Below, in pieces: positions 16,459 through 24,966 of a stretch of 64,000 bases of DNA. The notes under the pieces were generated by a model. The model was not told the origin of the DNA and did not search any database. It saw nothing but the letters and a program-made list of their open reading frames with translations. This DNA is from Arthrobacter sp. CDRTa11 (GTDB taxonomy: Bacteria > Actinomycetota > Actinomycetes > Actinomycetales > Micrococcaceae). How positions within the stretch are numbered: position 1 is the stretch's first letter; the number at the start of each line of letters is the position of its first letter. A program made the translations under genes and the position numbers. Location of the stretch: the NCBI RefSeq assembly GCF_026427775.1, contig NZ_CP044532.1, positions 4,278,001-4,342,000 of the forward strand, in the 5' to 3' direction.

Positions 16459-17733
16459 GTGGCGGCATCCCCCACCCAGGCCCTCGCCGCTGCGGACCTT
16501 GCCAGGATTGACTCCCAGCTGGCGGACACCGACCGCCTGCTGGAGCTGCACTACCCCGGCGACGACGGCTCCCGCCAACCCATCCACACGGTCTATGTGC
16601 CCGCAGACCGTTTCACGCCGTCGCTAGCCGCCGACTGGGGTGCGCAGGCCATCGCGACGGCGGACGGGCACGGGGGCCTGGAAAGGCTCGCCCGGCTTCT
16701 GGGCCAATCGCCGGAGCTGGGTGCCGCCGTCGCGTCCCGGGTTGCGCACAAGCTCGCGAACGAACCGATCGAGGACCTGCGGCTGGACTTCGAGGACGGC
16801 TATGGCGACCGCGGGGACGTGGCCGAGGACGCCGACGCCGTTGCTGCCGCCGGCCTGGTTGCCGAGGCCGTCGCGGCAGGGACCGCACCGCCCTTCATCG
16901 GGATCCGCTTCAAATGTTTTGAGGCCCCCACCCGCGCCCGCGGCCTGAGGACGCTGGACCTCTTCGTCTCTGCCCTGGCTGCCGCCGGAGAGTTGCCGGC
17001 GGGCCTGGTGCTGACGCTGCCCAAGGTCACCACGGTGGCGCAGGTGCAGGCGATGGATTACGCAGTCGCCAGGCTGGAGGAAGTCCACGGCCTGCCGCAC
17101 GGCCGGCTGCGTTTTGAAGTGCAAGTGGAGACGCCCCAGCTCATCCTGGGCCCCGACGGCACGTCCCCGCTGGCACGGCTTCCGCATGTTGTGCCCGGGC
17201 GCATCAGTGCCCTGCACTACGGCACCTACGACTACAGTGCCTCGCTGCAGATCTCGGCCGAATACCAGTCCATGGAGCACCCTGTGGCGGATTTTGCCAA
17301 GGAGACCATGCAGCTGGCGGTGGCCGGGACAGGCATCCGGCTCTCCGACGGCTCCACCAACATCATCCCTGTGGGCGATAACGTGGAGGGCGCCTGGCGG
17401 CTCCACGGCCGGCTGGTGCAGCGTTCCCTGGAACGCGGCTACTACCAGGGCTGGGACCTGCATCCCGCCCAGCTGCCCAGCCGTTTCGCGGCCACGTACG
17501 GCTTCTACCGGCACGGACTGCCGGCTGCCGCGGCACGGCTGCGAAATTATGTGGAGCAGACCGACGGCGGCGTGATGGACGAGCCCGCCACGGCCCGGGC
17601 CCTGGCGGCGTTTGTGCTGCGCGGGGTCCAGTGCGGCGCCGTAGGCGTCGACGAAGTCCAGGCGCTTGCCGGCGTCGGGCTTTCCCGGCTCACTGCGCTG
17701 GCGCATCCGCGGCTGGCCCCTTCCAACTCATAA
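16459..17733 (+). CDS. DUF6986 protein, HpcH/HpaI-like barrel
   Basis: This 424-aa protein starts at GTG three bases after aceB and is probably translationally coupled to it. It shows the hallmarks of the citrate lyase beta/HpcH-HpaI barrel: DLRLDFEDGYGDRGD (residues about 95-110, acidic metal ligands), IGIRFKCFEAPTRARGLRTLDLFV, VLTLPKVTTVAQVQAMDYAVARLE, and RFEVQVETPQLILG. HYGTYDYSASLQISAEYQSMEHPVADFAKETMQLA follows. The family (DUF6986) has no assigned reaction that I know. Its fold and operon suggest C-C bond chemistry on a glyoxylate- or malate-like substrate; that is inference. It is followed 16 bp later by allE. Confidence 0.8.
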   Translation: MAASPTQALAAADLARIDSQLADTDRLLELHYPGDDGSRQPIHTVYVPADRFTPSLAADWGAQAIATADGHGGLERLARLLGQSPELGAAVASRVAHKLANEPIEDLRLDFEDGYGDRGDVAEDADAVAAAGLVAEAVAAGTAPPFIGIRFKCFEAPTRARGLRTLDLFVSALAAAGELPAGLVLTLPKVTTVAQVQAMDYAVARLEEVHGLPHGRLRFEVQVETPQLILGPDGTSPLARLPHVVPGRISALHYGTYDYSASLQISAEYQSMEHPVADFAKETMQLAVAGTGIRLSDGSTNIIPVGDNVEGAWRLHGRLVQRSLERGYYQGWDLHPAQLPSRFAATYGFYRHGLPAAAARLRNYVEQTDGGVMDEPATARALAAFVLRGVQCGAVGVDEVQALAGVGLSRLTALAHPRLAPSNS

Positions 17734-17749
17734 ACAAAAGGATTTCACC

Positions 17750-18562
17750 ATGGGCAAGTACTACTCCCCGCAAGGCGGTTTGCCGCCGCAGACCCACCTG
17801 ACCACCGAGCGCGCCATCGTCACCGAGGCCTACACCGTCATCCCCAAAGGCGTCATGACGGACATCGTGACCAGCAACCTGCCGGGCTTTTCGAGCACCC
17901 GCGCCTGGATCATTGCCCGGCCCATTTCCGGGTTCGCCACCACGTTCTCGCAGCTGATCGTGGAGATCGGTCCCGGCGGCAGCGCGCCCAAGGCTGAGTT
18001 CGAGGCCGGTGTGGAAGGCGTCATTTTCGTTACCCGCGGCAAGGTCAACCTCACCCTGGACGGTGAGTTGCACCGGCTGGAGGAGGGCGGCTACGCCTAC
18101 CTGGCTGCCGGTTCACAGTGGGGACTGGAAAATGTCTCCGACGACGTGGTGTCCTTCCAGTGGATCCGCAAGGCGTACGAACGGCTGGAAGGGTACGAGG
18201 CCAAATCCTTCGTCACCAGTGACCAGGAAGTGGAGCCCCGTGAAATGCCGGACACGGACGGCGCGTGGAAGACCACCCGCTTCGCGGACCCCAACGACCT
18301 GGCGCATGACATGCACGTGAACATCGTGACCTTCCAGCCCGGTGGCGTCATTCCCTTCCCGGAAACGCACGTGATGGAGCACGGGCTGTACGTGCTCGAA
18401 GGCAAGGCCATGTACCTGCTGAACAACGACTGGGTGGAAGTGGAGGCCGGCGACTTTATGTGGCTTCGCGCCTTCTGCCCGCAGGCCTGCTACGCCGGCG
18501 GTCCGGGCCCGTTCCGCTACCTCCTCTATAAGGACGTCAACCGGCAGATCCGCCTGACATAG
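17750..18562 (+). CDS. allE: (S)-ureidoglycine aminohydrolase
   Basis: The 270-aa protein is a bicupin. The first cupin is about residues 60-130 (LIVEIGPGGSAPKAEFEAGVEGVIFVTRGKVNL), and the second about 180-260 (VNIVTFQPGGVIPFPETHVMEHGLYVLEGKAMYLLNNDWVEVEAGDFMW). The second carries the metal-binding ExH/E/H pattern. Wording such as WIIARPISGFATTFSQ and LRAFCPQACYAGGPGPFRYLLYKDVNR is characteristic of AllE/YlbA. It converts (S)-ureidoglycine to (S)-ureidoglycolate and ammonia, downstream of allantoate amidohydrolase. It starts after AAAAGGATTTCACC and ends the glyoxylate operon. Ureidoglycolate lyase or dehydrogenase is not seen in the window. Confidence 0.93.
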   Translation: MGKYYSPQGGLPPQTHLTTERAIVTEAYTVIPKGVMTDIVTSNLPGFSSTRAWIIARPISGFATTFSQLIVEIGPGGSAPKAEFEAGVEGVIFVTRGKVNLTLDGELHRLEEGGYAYLAAGSQWGLENVSDDVVSFQWIRKAYERLEGYEAKSFVTSDQEVEPREMPDTDGAWKTTRFADPNDLAHDMHVNIVTFQPGGVIPFPETHVMEHGLYVLEGKAMYLLNNDWVEVEAGDFMWLRAFCPQACYAGGPGPFRYLLYKDVNRQIRLT

Positions 18563-18717
18563 TGAATTTGAAGATCTGCCTGGACGGTGCTGGCCAGAAA
18601 AAGTAAGCAGGCTGTCGAAATTGCTTGAGATGGCGGACCAACCCTCATAGCGTTGGAACCAAGACAGCGCTGGGTTCACAGAATTGCGCCCAGGAATCAG
18701 AGTCAGGAAGGACCGTC

Positions 18718-19071
18718 ATGTCGCTCTACCAGCCGGAACCTGTTGAGATTTCCACCCGGATACGCCCCGGGGAATGGACGGAATCGAGCCTGGAGGAACT
18801 GGTAACGACGTACCGGGCCAAGATCCTGGCAATGGGCGCCAGGGTCTCGGACGTGGTTACGGATGTTGAGCGGAACGACGACGGTTCCGTCAAGGTAGCG
18901 GTGTCGTGGGCCAAGCCCGCGCTTGCGGATGACCTGGCGGCCGATGACCTTGCCGCGGAAACTGCGGCGGATGCCACCACTGTCTCGAGGGATACTGTCT
19001 CCAGGGATACTGTCTCCAGCGATGGAACCAGCCGGCATCCCGGCACTACGGGCGGCAGCAGTTCCGTGTGA
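18718..19071 (+). CDS. Hypothetical protein with tandem-repeat tail
   Basis: This 117-aa protein starts at MSLYQPEPVEISTRIRPGEWTESSLEELV after a GGAAGGACC site. The first 75 residues look folded and acidic (AKILAMGARVSDVVTDVERNDDGSVKVAVSW). The rest is low complexity, with ADDLAADDLAA and TVSRDTVSRDTVSSDGTS repeats. The DNA repeats GATACTGTCTCCAG in tandem. I do not recognise a family. It stands alone, convergent with the HAD gene. Confidence 0.65.
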   Translation: MSLYQPEPVEISTRIRPGEWTESSLEELVTTYRAKILAMGARVSDVVTDVERNDDGSVKVAVSWAKPALADDLAADDLAAETAADATTVSRDTVSRDTVSSDGTSRHPGTTGGSSSV

Positions 19072-19078
19072 CCGGCTT

Positions 19079-19098
19079 GGCTAGCCCGTTAGCTAGCC
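19079..19098. terminator. Small hairpin between convergent genes
   Basis: GGCTAGC (19079-19085) and GCTAGCC (19092-19098) form a 7-bp stem with loop CCGTTA between the convergent gene ends at 19071 and 19105. It is a possible two-way terminator, with no T-run. Confidence 0.4.
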
Positions 19099-19104
19099 CC
19101 GCTT

Positions 19105-19824
19105 TCAGGCGTTGGACACCTGCGGGAACAGCCTGCCGATGGCGCTGGCCTGCAGGTTCTCCAGGAGATCCCGGGGGCCCTCGTAGACTTCAATCGCACC
19201 GGCATCCCGAAGTTCAGCCGCACTGGTCCCGCCGCACGTGACCGCCACCACAGGGATGCCCAGCGCGGCTGCGGCCTGCAGGTCCCATATTGCATCGCCC
19301 ACATAAAGGGCATCTGCTGCGTCGACGCCTACGGCCTCCAGGGCGGCCACCAGGATGTCGGGCGCGGGCTTGCTCTCCTTCGCATCATTGGCGCTGGTGG
19401 CGGCGTCGATATAAGCATCAGCCCCCAGGGCCGCCCGTAGTGCATCCAGGTCCTGCCGGCGGGCAGACGAGGCAAGGGCTACAGCCAGCCCGCCGGCGTG
19501 GCATTGCGCGAGCAGGTCCCGGGCTCCGTCAAATGCCCGGAGCGCCGGCCAGTTCACGGCAAAGAGGGCAGCATGGCTGGCCATGATTTCGCCGTCCCCG
19601 TCCTTGTCGCGGGTTGCTGGCAGGAGGGCGTCCACCAAGCGGTCCCCGCCCATGCCGACGCACCGGTGAATGGAAACCATCGGGACGTCGTACCCCTGCT
19701 GCCGAAAGGCCTGCCACCAGGCAAGCGTGTGGAGGTATGAGGAATCCACCAGTGTCCCATCCACGTCAAAGAGGACTCCCCGGCGCGGTCCAGGGCCTGT
19801 CGGGCCGTTTCCGTGCGGCCCCAT
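19105..19824 (-). CDS. HAD-family phosphatase (beta-phosphoglucomutase/PGP-like)
   Basis: The 239-aa protein has HAD motif I at GVLFDVDGTLVDSSYLH (nucleophile Asp at about residue 20). Motif II is in ALASSARRQDLD, a Lys in KESKPAPDILVAALEAVG, and motif IV in ALYVGDAIWDLQAAAALG. The helical cap between motifs I and II (HTLAWWQAFRQQG, HRCVGMGGDRLVDALL) puts it in subclass I, like phosphoglycolate phosphatase or sugar phosphatases. The substrate is not determinable. Its ATG overlaps the stop of the YegP-like gene (TGATG), so the two are coupled. Confidence 0.85.
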   Translation of the reverse strand: MGPHGNGPTGPGPRRGVLFDVDGTLVDSSYLHTLAWWQAFRQQGYDVPMVSIHRCVGMGGDRLVDALLPATRDKDGDGEIMASHAALFAVNWPALRAFDGARDLLAQCHAGGLAVALASSARRQDLDALRAALGADAYIDAATSANDAKESKPAPDILVAALEAVGVDAADALYVGDAIWDLQAAAALGIPVVAVTCGGTSAAELRDAGAIEVYEGPRDLLENLQASAIGRLFPQVSNA

Positions 19825-20117
19825 CAGCTAATCGCAGCCCGCCTGGCTCCGGAGAGCTTCTTCTTGCGGGACGCCGCGTCCACCTTCGGCGAACTCACCT
19901 GGCGTACCCGCTCCCTGAGGACGGAGCCTGCGCCATCGCTGCTGCGGTCCCGAATCAAACCAGTGCCTGCGATTTCACGGGCCATGGCCACGCCGGCCAC
20001 AGCCGCGCGTTTGGTCGGAAAGGTAACTGAAATGGCCATCAGGTTACCTGAACCATCCAGCATCCTGATCCTATAACCACCATCAGGTGCATCTACAAGC
20101 TCGAAATAACCGGCCAT
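19824..20117 (-). CDS. YegP/DUF1508-like protein
   Basis: The 97-aa protein begins MAGYFELVDAPDGGYRIRMLDGSGNLMAISVTFPTKRAAVAGVAMAREIAGTGLIRD, matching the UPF0339/DUF1508 (YegP) repeat over residues 1-55. A short basic tail follows (ASRKKKLSGARRAA). The start at 20117 was preferred over a TTG three codons upstream because it matches the family start. Its function is unknown. It is translationally coupled to the HAD phosphatase through a TGATG overlap. Confidence 0.8.
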   Translation of the reverse strand: MAGYFELVDAPDGGYRIRMLDGSGNLMAISVTFPTKRAAVAGVAMAREIAGTGLIRDRSSDGAGSVLRERVRQVSSPKVDAASRKKKLSGARRAAIS

Positions 20118-20230
20118 TCCTACCAACCCCTTCGTCAGTCACGGCGCTGTGCTTTGGTAAGCACACCATGAAGTATTAGTAAGTATACTTACCTCTTCGG
20201 CCGAGTAAAAGCCGGGGCCCTCAGGGGGCG

Positions 20231-22057
20231 CTAGCCCACCCGCTCCGTCTCCGGCGGAATGGGTGTATCGCTCCTGCGGACGCTGTCCTGATGCAGCTCC
20301 AGGGCGCTGGTAACAAGCGCGAAGTGACTGAATGCCTGCGGCGTATTTCCCAGATGCCGCCCCGCCCTGACGGCCCATTCCTCGCTGAGCAAACCAACAT
20401 CGTTCCGGAGTTCCAGGAGGCGCTCAAACAGTTCCGTGGATTCTTGGCGGCGGCCGGCACCCAGCAACGCCTCCACCAGCCAGAATGAACAGGCAAGGAA
20501 AACACCCTCGCTTCCCGGTAGCCCGTCGTCGCTGACCTCCGGACGGTACCGCAGCACAAAGCCGTCTTCGGTCAGCTCGCGCTGGATGGCGTCGATGGTC
20601 CCCAGCACCCTTGGATCGTCCGGAGGCAGGAACCCCACCCGCGGAATGAGCAGGAGGCTGGCGTCAAGTTCGGGACGCCCATAGGCCTGGACAAAAGTGT
20701 TGCGCGCGGCGTCGAAACCATTGGCCATCACGTCCCGGTGGATGGTGTCCCGCAGCGCTTCCCAGCGTTCCACCGGCCCGGGCAGCCCCGATTCCCGGAC
20801 GCCCTTGACCATCCTGTCTGCAGCCACCCATGCCATGACCTTGGAATGCGTGAAATGCCGGCGTGGGCCGCGCATCTCCCAGAGTCCATTATCCGGCTGG
20901 TCCCAGATCCTCTCCAGGTGCTTCATCAGCTCCACCTGCACATCCCAGGCTTCATCGGTGTGTTTGAGCAGGGAGTTCCGAGTCAGCGACAGACAGTCCA
21001 GCACTTCCCCCCAGACGTCGAGCTGGAGTTGCTCCGCGGCCCCGTTGCCGATCCGGACCGGTGCCGAGTTCTCGTAGCCGGCGAGCCACGGAAGCTCCAT
21101 CTCCGGCAGCCTGCGTTCCCCGTGGATGCCGTACATGATCTGCAGGTCTGCCGGGTCCCCGGCCACCGCCCGGAGCAGCCAGTCCCGCCACGCTGCCGCC
21201 TCGGCCGTGTAGCCGGCCGCCAGGAGGGCCTGGAGTGTCATGGTAGCGTCCCGCAGCCAGCAGTAGCGGTAGTCCCAATTACGGGTACCGCCAAGCTCTT
21301 CCGGCAGGGACGTGGTCACTGCCGCCACGATGCCGCCCGTGGGCGCATAGGTCAGGGCCTTCAGCGTTACCAGCGAGCGCAGCACCGCCTCCTGGTACTT
21401 GCCCTTGACGGTGCACTGCGACGCCCAGCCGCGCCAGAAGGCGGCCGTAGTGCCCAGCACCTTCTCGGCATCAACAGTTTCCGGTCGCGGCTTGTGGCTG
21501 GGGGCCCACGTCAGCACAAAGGGGATCCGCTCGCCGGCTGACACCGAAAAATCGCTGACTGTGTGCATGTTCTCGCCGTGCAGGGGTGCCTTGGTAATGA
21601 AGTAGACAGCATCGGGGCCTGCAATGGCGTGCAGGCCCTGGTCGTCCTTCCTGACCCACGGCACAATATGGCCGTAATCGAACCTCAGGGTCAGCTCACT
21701 GTGCATGCTGACCGTTCCGCTGATGCCTTCGACGATCCGCACAACGTCCGCCACCTCGTCCCGGGGCGGCATAAAGTCAATCACCCGGACCGAACCCTCC
21801 GGGGTTTCCCACTCCGTCTCAAGAACCAGCGTTCCATCCCGGTAGCTGCGCCGGCTGCATTGGCCGCCGGCCTCCGGGGCCAGCAGCCACCGCCCGGCAT
21901 CCGGGGTGTCCAGCAGGGCGTTGAAACATGCCGGCGAGTCGAACCGGGGAAGGCAGAGCCAATCGATGGACCCCTCCGTGCTTACCAGGGCCCCGGTATA
22001 GAGATCGCCCAGCACCGCATAATCTTCAATTCGTGCCATTCCCATACCCTGCCACAT
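20231..22057 (-). CDS. GH15 family glucoamylase/trehalase-like hydrolase
   Basis: The 608-aa protein is a GH15 enzyme. An N-terminal beta domain (RIEDYAVLGDLYTGALVSTEGSIDWLCLPRFDSPACF) precedes an (alpha/alpha)6 barrel. The barrel has GTRNWDYRYCWLRDATMTLQALL (about 255-277, general acid region) and GLLSEEWAVRAGRHLGNTPQAFSH (about 555-579, second catalytic Glu). Actinobacterial members hydrolyse trehalose or alpha-glucans in the cytoplasm; no signal peptide is seen. The start could be 22057 (GAGGGAATCC upstream) or the ATG at 22039, where homology begins. The AGGG..NW..RYCWLRD wording separates it from GH65. It stands alone. Confidence 0.9.
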   Translation of the reverse strand: MWQGMGMARIEDYAVLGDLYTGALVSTEGSIDWLCLPRFDSPACFNALLDTPDAGRWLLAPEAGGQCSRRSYRDGTLVLETEWETPEGSVRVIDFMPPRDEVADVVRIVEGISGTVSMHSELTLRFDYGHIVPWVRKDDQGLHAIAGPDAVYFITKAPLHGENMHTVSDFSVSAGERIPFVLTWAPSHKPRPETVDAEKVLGTTAAFWRGWASQCTVKGKYQEAVLRSLVTLKALTYAPTGGIVAAVTTSLPEELGGTRNWDYRYCWLRDATMTLQALLAAGYTAEAAAWRDWLLRAVAGDPADLQIMYGIHGERRLPEMELPWLAGYENSAPVRIGNGAAEQLQLDVWGEVLDCLSLTRNSLLKHTDEAWDVQVELMKHLERIWDQPDNGLWEMRGPRRHFTHSKVMAWVAADRMVKGVRESGLPGPVERWEALRDTIHRDVMANGFDAARNTFVQAYGRPELDASLLLIPRVGFLPPDDPRVLGTIDAIQRELTEDGFVLRYRPEVSDDGLPGSEGVFLACSFWLVEALLGAGRRQESTELFERLLELRNDVGLLSEEWAVRAGRHLGNTPQAFSHFALVTSALELHQDSVRRSDTPIPPETERVG

Positions 22058-22198
22058 GGATTCCCTCAGGACACCGGGTAAAGGGGTGTAGCCTGAAATG
22101 ACGGTAATGCAGCTGCCGAAAAACCCCTCGTTGGCGACTGAAAAACTGTTCGCTCCGTCCGAGTTTCAAGTGCCGGACAAGCACCACCGGAGGCACCT

Positions 22199-22933
22199 AT
22201 GCAAGAAGCTTCAACCCCCAGCCTGGTTATCGAAAACGTCCAGGACCTCCTCCTGGACACGCAGGATGTTGAGGATTTCCTCAATGAACTGGCAAGGTAT
22301 TCGGCCCAGAACCTTTCCAGTCCCCGGGGGGAAGTCCTTTGCGGCATCACACTGCTTCGCCACCGCACCGCGGCCACCGTGGCCAGCAGCAGCGAACGGG
22401 CCCGCCTGCTCGATGAAATCCAATACGGCTACAAAGACGGCCCGTGCCTCAAGTGCGCCCGTGAAGGGGTGATCGTCCACGTCCCGGACTTCAAGACGGA
22501 AACGATGTGGCCGGAGTATTGCGAGGCCGTGCTGAACCACGGCATCAGGTCTGTGCTGGCAATTCCCTTTGAACTGTCCGGCCAGGAGGCCAAGGCAGGC
22601 ATCAACCTTTACTCGGACAGGCCGAACGCCTTCGATGCCAGCGCAGTAGAGCATGCCATCAGTTACGTCGCCCAGGCCTCCAAGGGACTAAGCCTGGCCG
22701 TGCGGCTCGCCCAGCATTCCGAAGCAGCGGCCAACCTCAAGGCTGCACTGGATTCACGCACCGTGATTGACACTGCAGTGGGCATCATCATTGCGCAGAA
22801 CCGCTGCAGCCAGGACGAGGCAATCGAACTCATCAAGTCCGCCTCAAGCACCCGGAACGTGAAACTGAGGGAAGTGGCCGCGGCCATTGTGGAATCGGCC
22901 GGGGGCGGCCCTGTCAAGACCCACTTCATCTGA
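22199..22933 (+). CDS. GAF-ANTAR RNA-binding regulator (copy 1)
   Basis: The 244-aa protein has a GAF-like sensor domain (residues about 20-165: DGPCLKCAREGVIVHVPDFKTETMWPEYCEAVLNHGIRSVLAIPF). A C-terminal ANTAR domain (about 175-240: LKAALDSRTVIDTAVGIIIAQNRCSQDEAIELIKSASSTRNVKLREVAAAIV) follows. ANTAR proteins bind paired hairpins in leader RNA to block termination; GAF-ANTAR proteins are common in Actinobacteria. A close paralogue lies at 50257-51015. The initiator is ATG at 22199 after GGAGGCACCT. Its RNA target and ligand are unknown. The DUF72 gene follows almost without gap. Confidence 0.93.
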   Translation: MQEASTPSLVIENVQDLLLDTQDVEDFLNELARYSAQNLSSPRGEVLCGITLLRHRTAATVASSSERARLLDEIQYGYKDGPCLKCAREGVIVHVPDFKTETMWPEYCEAVLNHGIRSVLAIPFELSGQEAKAGINLYSDRPNAFDASAVEHAISYVAQASKGLSLAVRLAQHSEAAANLKAALDSRTVIDTAVGIIIAQNRCSQDEAIELIKSASSTRNVKLREVAAAIVESAGGGPVKTHFI

Positions 22934-22934
22934 C

Positions 22935-23666
22935 TTGGCCGTCCATGTCGGAACGTCCGGGTGGAGTTATGACCACTGGGAGAACGTGCTGTATCCCCCC
23001 GGCCTCCCGGCCAGGGACAGGCTGGCGCATTATGTTTCCCGCTTCGGCACCGTTGAGCTCAACGCCAGTTTTTACCGCTGGCCCAGGGATACGGCCTTCG
23101 CCAGCTGGCGCCAGCGCCTCCCCCAGGGTTTCACCATGTCCGTCAAGGCACCCCGCGGACTGACGCACGCCAAGAAGCTCTATGCGCCGGAGGTGTGGCT
23201 GGAACGGATTGAGCGCTGCTGGCATGAACTGGGAGACAAACGCGCCATCCTGCTGGTCCAGCTGCCGCCCCAAATGGCCCGGGATGACGCCAGGCTGGAG
23301 TATTTCCTGTCCAAGGTCCCCTGGTGGATCCGGGTCAGCGTGGAGTTCAGGCATGCCAGCTGGGAGCATCCGGACGTGTTCGCACTGCTCGAGCGGCACC
23401 AGGCGGCCTACTGCATCATGAGTGGAGCGAACCTTCCCTGCATCCTGCGGACAACCGCGCCTTTCGTCTACGTGCGGCTGCACGGACCTGACCATCAGCA
23501 CCTGTACGGCGGATCGTATTCGGATACGGACCTGCACTGGTGGGCGGACCGGATCCGGGAGTGGTCCGGTAACGGCCAGGAAGTCTTTGTTTATTTCAAC
23601 AACGACGGCGGCGGGAACGCCGTGCGGAATGCCGAAACCCTCCGCTGGATCCTTGGAGACGGCTGA
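22935..23666 (+). CDS. DUF72 domain protein (TIM-barrel)
   Basis: The protein matches DUF72: VHVGTSGWSYDHWENVLYPPGLPARDRLAHYVSRFGTVELNASFYRWP, FTMSVKAPRGLTHAKKL, ILLVQLPPQM, VEFRHASW and VYVRLHGPDHQHLYGGSYSD. The family (YecE-like) forms a TIM barrel of unknown reaction. The start is uncertain. Family homology begins at AVHVGTSGW, so a TTG at 22935, one base after the ANTAR stop, was chosen. A TTG at 22887 overlapping the upstream gene by 47 bp is also possible. Neither has a strong ribosome site, so translation probably depends on the upstream gene. Confidence 0.85.
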   Translation: MAVHVGTSGWSYDHWENVLYPPGLPARDRLAHYVSRFGTVELNASFYRWPRDTAFASWRQRLPQGFTMSVKAPRGLTHAKKLYAPEVWLERIERCWHELGDKRAILLVQLPPQMARDDARLEYFLSKVPWWIRVSVEFRHASWEHPDVFALLERHQAAYCIMSGANLPCILRTTAPFVYVRLHGPDHQHLYGGSYSDTDLHWWADRIREWSGNGQEVFVYFNNDGGGNAVRNAETLRWILGDG

Positions 23667-23718
23667 CGCCGGCGGGTTTGCCCGTTGACCCCTGCTCTCC
23701 CCTCTGGACACCAAAGGC

Positions 23719-24912
23719 ATGTCACAGTCCTCCGCACCGGAGCCCCGCCTGTGGCAGAGTGGAGGCATGGACAGGGCTCCCCAGGACACTCCGCACAACG
23801 AATCGAACCACAACGAATCGCAACAGAACGAACGGCACGGCGAAGCTGCCGACAATACTGCCGGCGCGCACGGCACCATAGTGTCGGGCGGCCAGATGTT
23901 CCGCCTGGCCCACAAGCTTTCCGACGGCGTCAACGGCACCCGCATTCAGCTGGCCAAGCGCTGGAACTTCGAACCGCAAACGGTGGCGTACCAGGGCTAC
24001 GGATCCACAGACTGGGTCAGGGTGCTTGGCCGTGTTGTGCTGACGAAGAAACCTGCTCCGGGAAGCCGGGCGGAACACGCAGCCCGCAACGGCACCCAGA
24101 ACGTTCGCGGCTGGCGCGCCTTCACCAGCGTCCCGGTGCAGTTCACGGACGTGGAAATTTCCATCGGGGGCGTGGTGGCACATGCCCGGGCCGACCGCGG
24201 CGGGCTGATCGACACCGTGGTTGACGTCAAGCTTGCCCCGGGATGGCATACCGCTATCCTCCGGGCCGCAGGGACCGAGCCCGTGGAGGCACTCATCCGG
24301 GTGATTGCACCGGACGTGAAGTTCGGCATCATCTCCGACATCGACGACACCGTGATGGTCACTGCCCTGCCCCGTCCCTTCCTGGCGCTGTGGAACACGT
24401 TCGTGCTGAGCGAGCGGGCACGCATGGCCACCCCGGGCATGGCCGTGCTCCTGGACCGGCTGACCATCGAGCACCCGGATGCCCCCGTCATCTACCTGTC
24501 CACGGGGCCCTGGAACGCCGCCCCCACCCTGGCACGTTTCCTGAACCGCAACATGTACCCGGCGGGCACCCTGCTGCTGACAGACTGGGGCCTGACCCAC
24601 GACCGTTGGTTCCGTAGCGGGCAGGAACACAAGCGCCGCAACCTGGAGCGCCTTGCGAAGGAATTCCCGGACATGCGCTGGCTCCTGATCGGTGACAACG
24701 GCCAGCACGACGAGGAGATCTATTCGGGGTTCGCGCGGGAGCACTCGGCCAGGGTGGCTGCCATCGCCATCCGGCAGCTGTCCATCAGCGAATCAGTGTT
24801 CGCCGGCGGACACTCCGAAACCGGCGACCATACCGCCTCGGCGGTGCCCTGGATCTACTCCCCCGACGGCGCCGGAATGGCCAAGCAGCTCACCACCCTT
24901 GACCTCCTTTAA
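23719..24912 (+). CDS. App1-like phosphatase (DUF2183)
   Basis: The 397-aa protein carries the DUF2183/App1 catalytic domain: KFGIISDIDDTVMVTALPRPFLALWNTF (about residues 200-230, DxDDT nucleophile motif), VIYLSTGPWNAAPTLARFL, and RWLLIGDNGQHDEEIYSGF, which holds the acidic third motif. App1 in yeast is a Mg-dependent phosphatidate phosphatase; bacterial members have no firm role. The N-terminus is Asn/His/Glu-rich (NESNHNESQQNE repeat) and probably disordered. The start may be 23719 or the ATG at 23767; neither has an ideal site. No signal peptide is visible. Confidence 0.85.
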   Translation: MSQSSAPEPRLWQSGGMDRAPQDTPHNESNHNESQQNERHGEAADNTAGAHGTIVSGGQMFRLAHKLSDGVNGTRIQLAKRWNFEPQTVAYQGYGSTDWVRVLGRVVLTKKPAPGSRAEHAARNGTQNVRGWRAFTSVPVQFTDVEISIGGVVAHARADRGGLIDTVVDVKLAPGWHTAILRAAGTEPVEALIRVIAPDVKFGIISDIDDTVMVTALPRPFLALWNTFVLSERARMATPGMAVLLDRLTIEHPDAPVIYLSTGPWNAAPTLARFLNRNMYPAGTLLLTDWGLTHDRWFRSGQEHKRRNLERLAKEFPDMRWLLIGDNGQHDEEIYSGFAREHSARVAAIAIRQLSISESVFAGGHSETGDHTASAVPWIYSPDGAGMAKQLTTLDLL

Positions 24913-24966
24913 GGCACAGCCTTTAAAACACAGCATTCCTGACCCGGCTGCAGCACCTCCGCGAAT

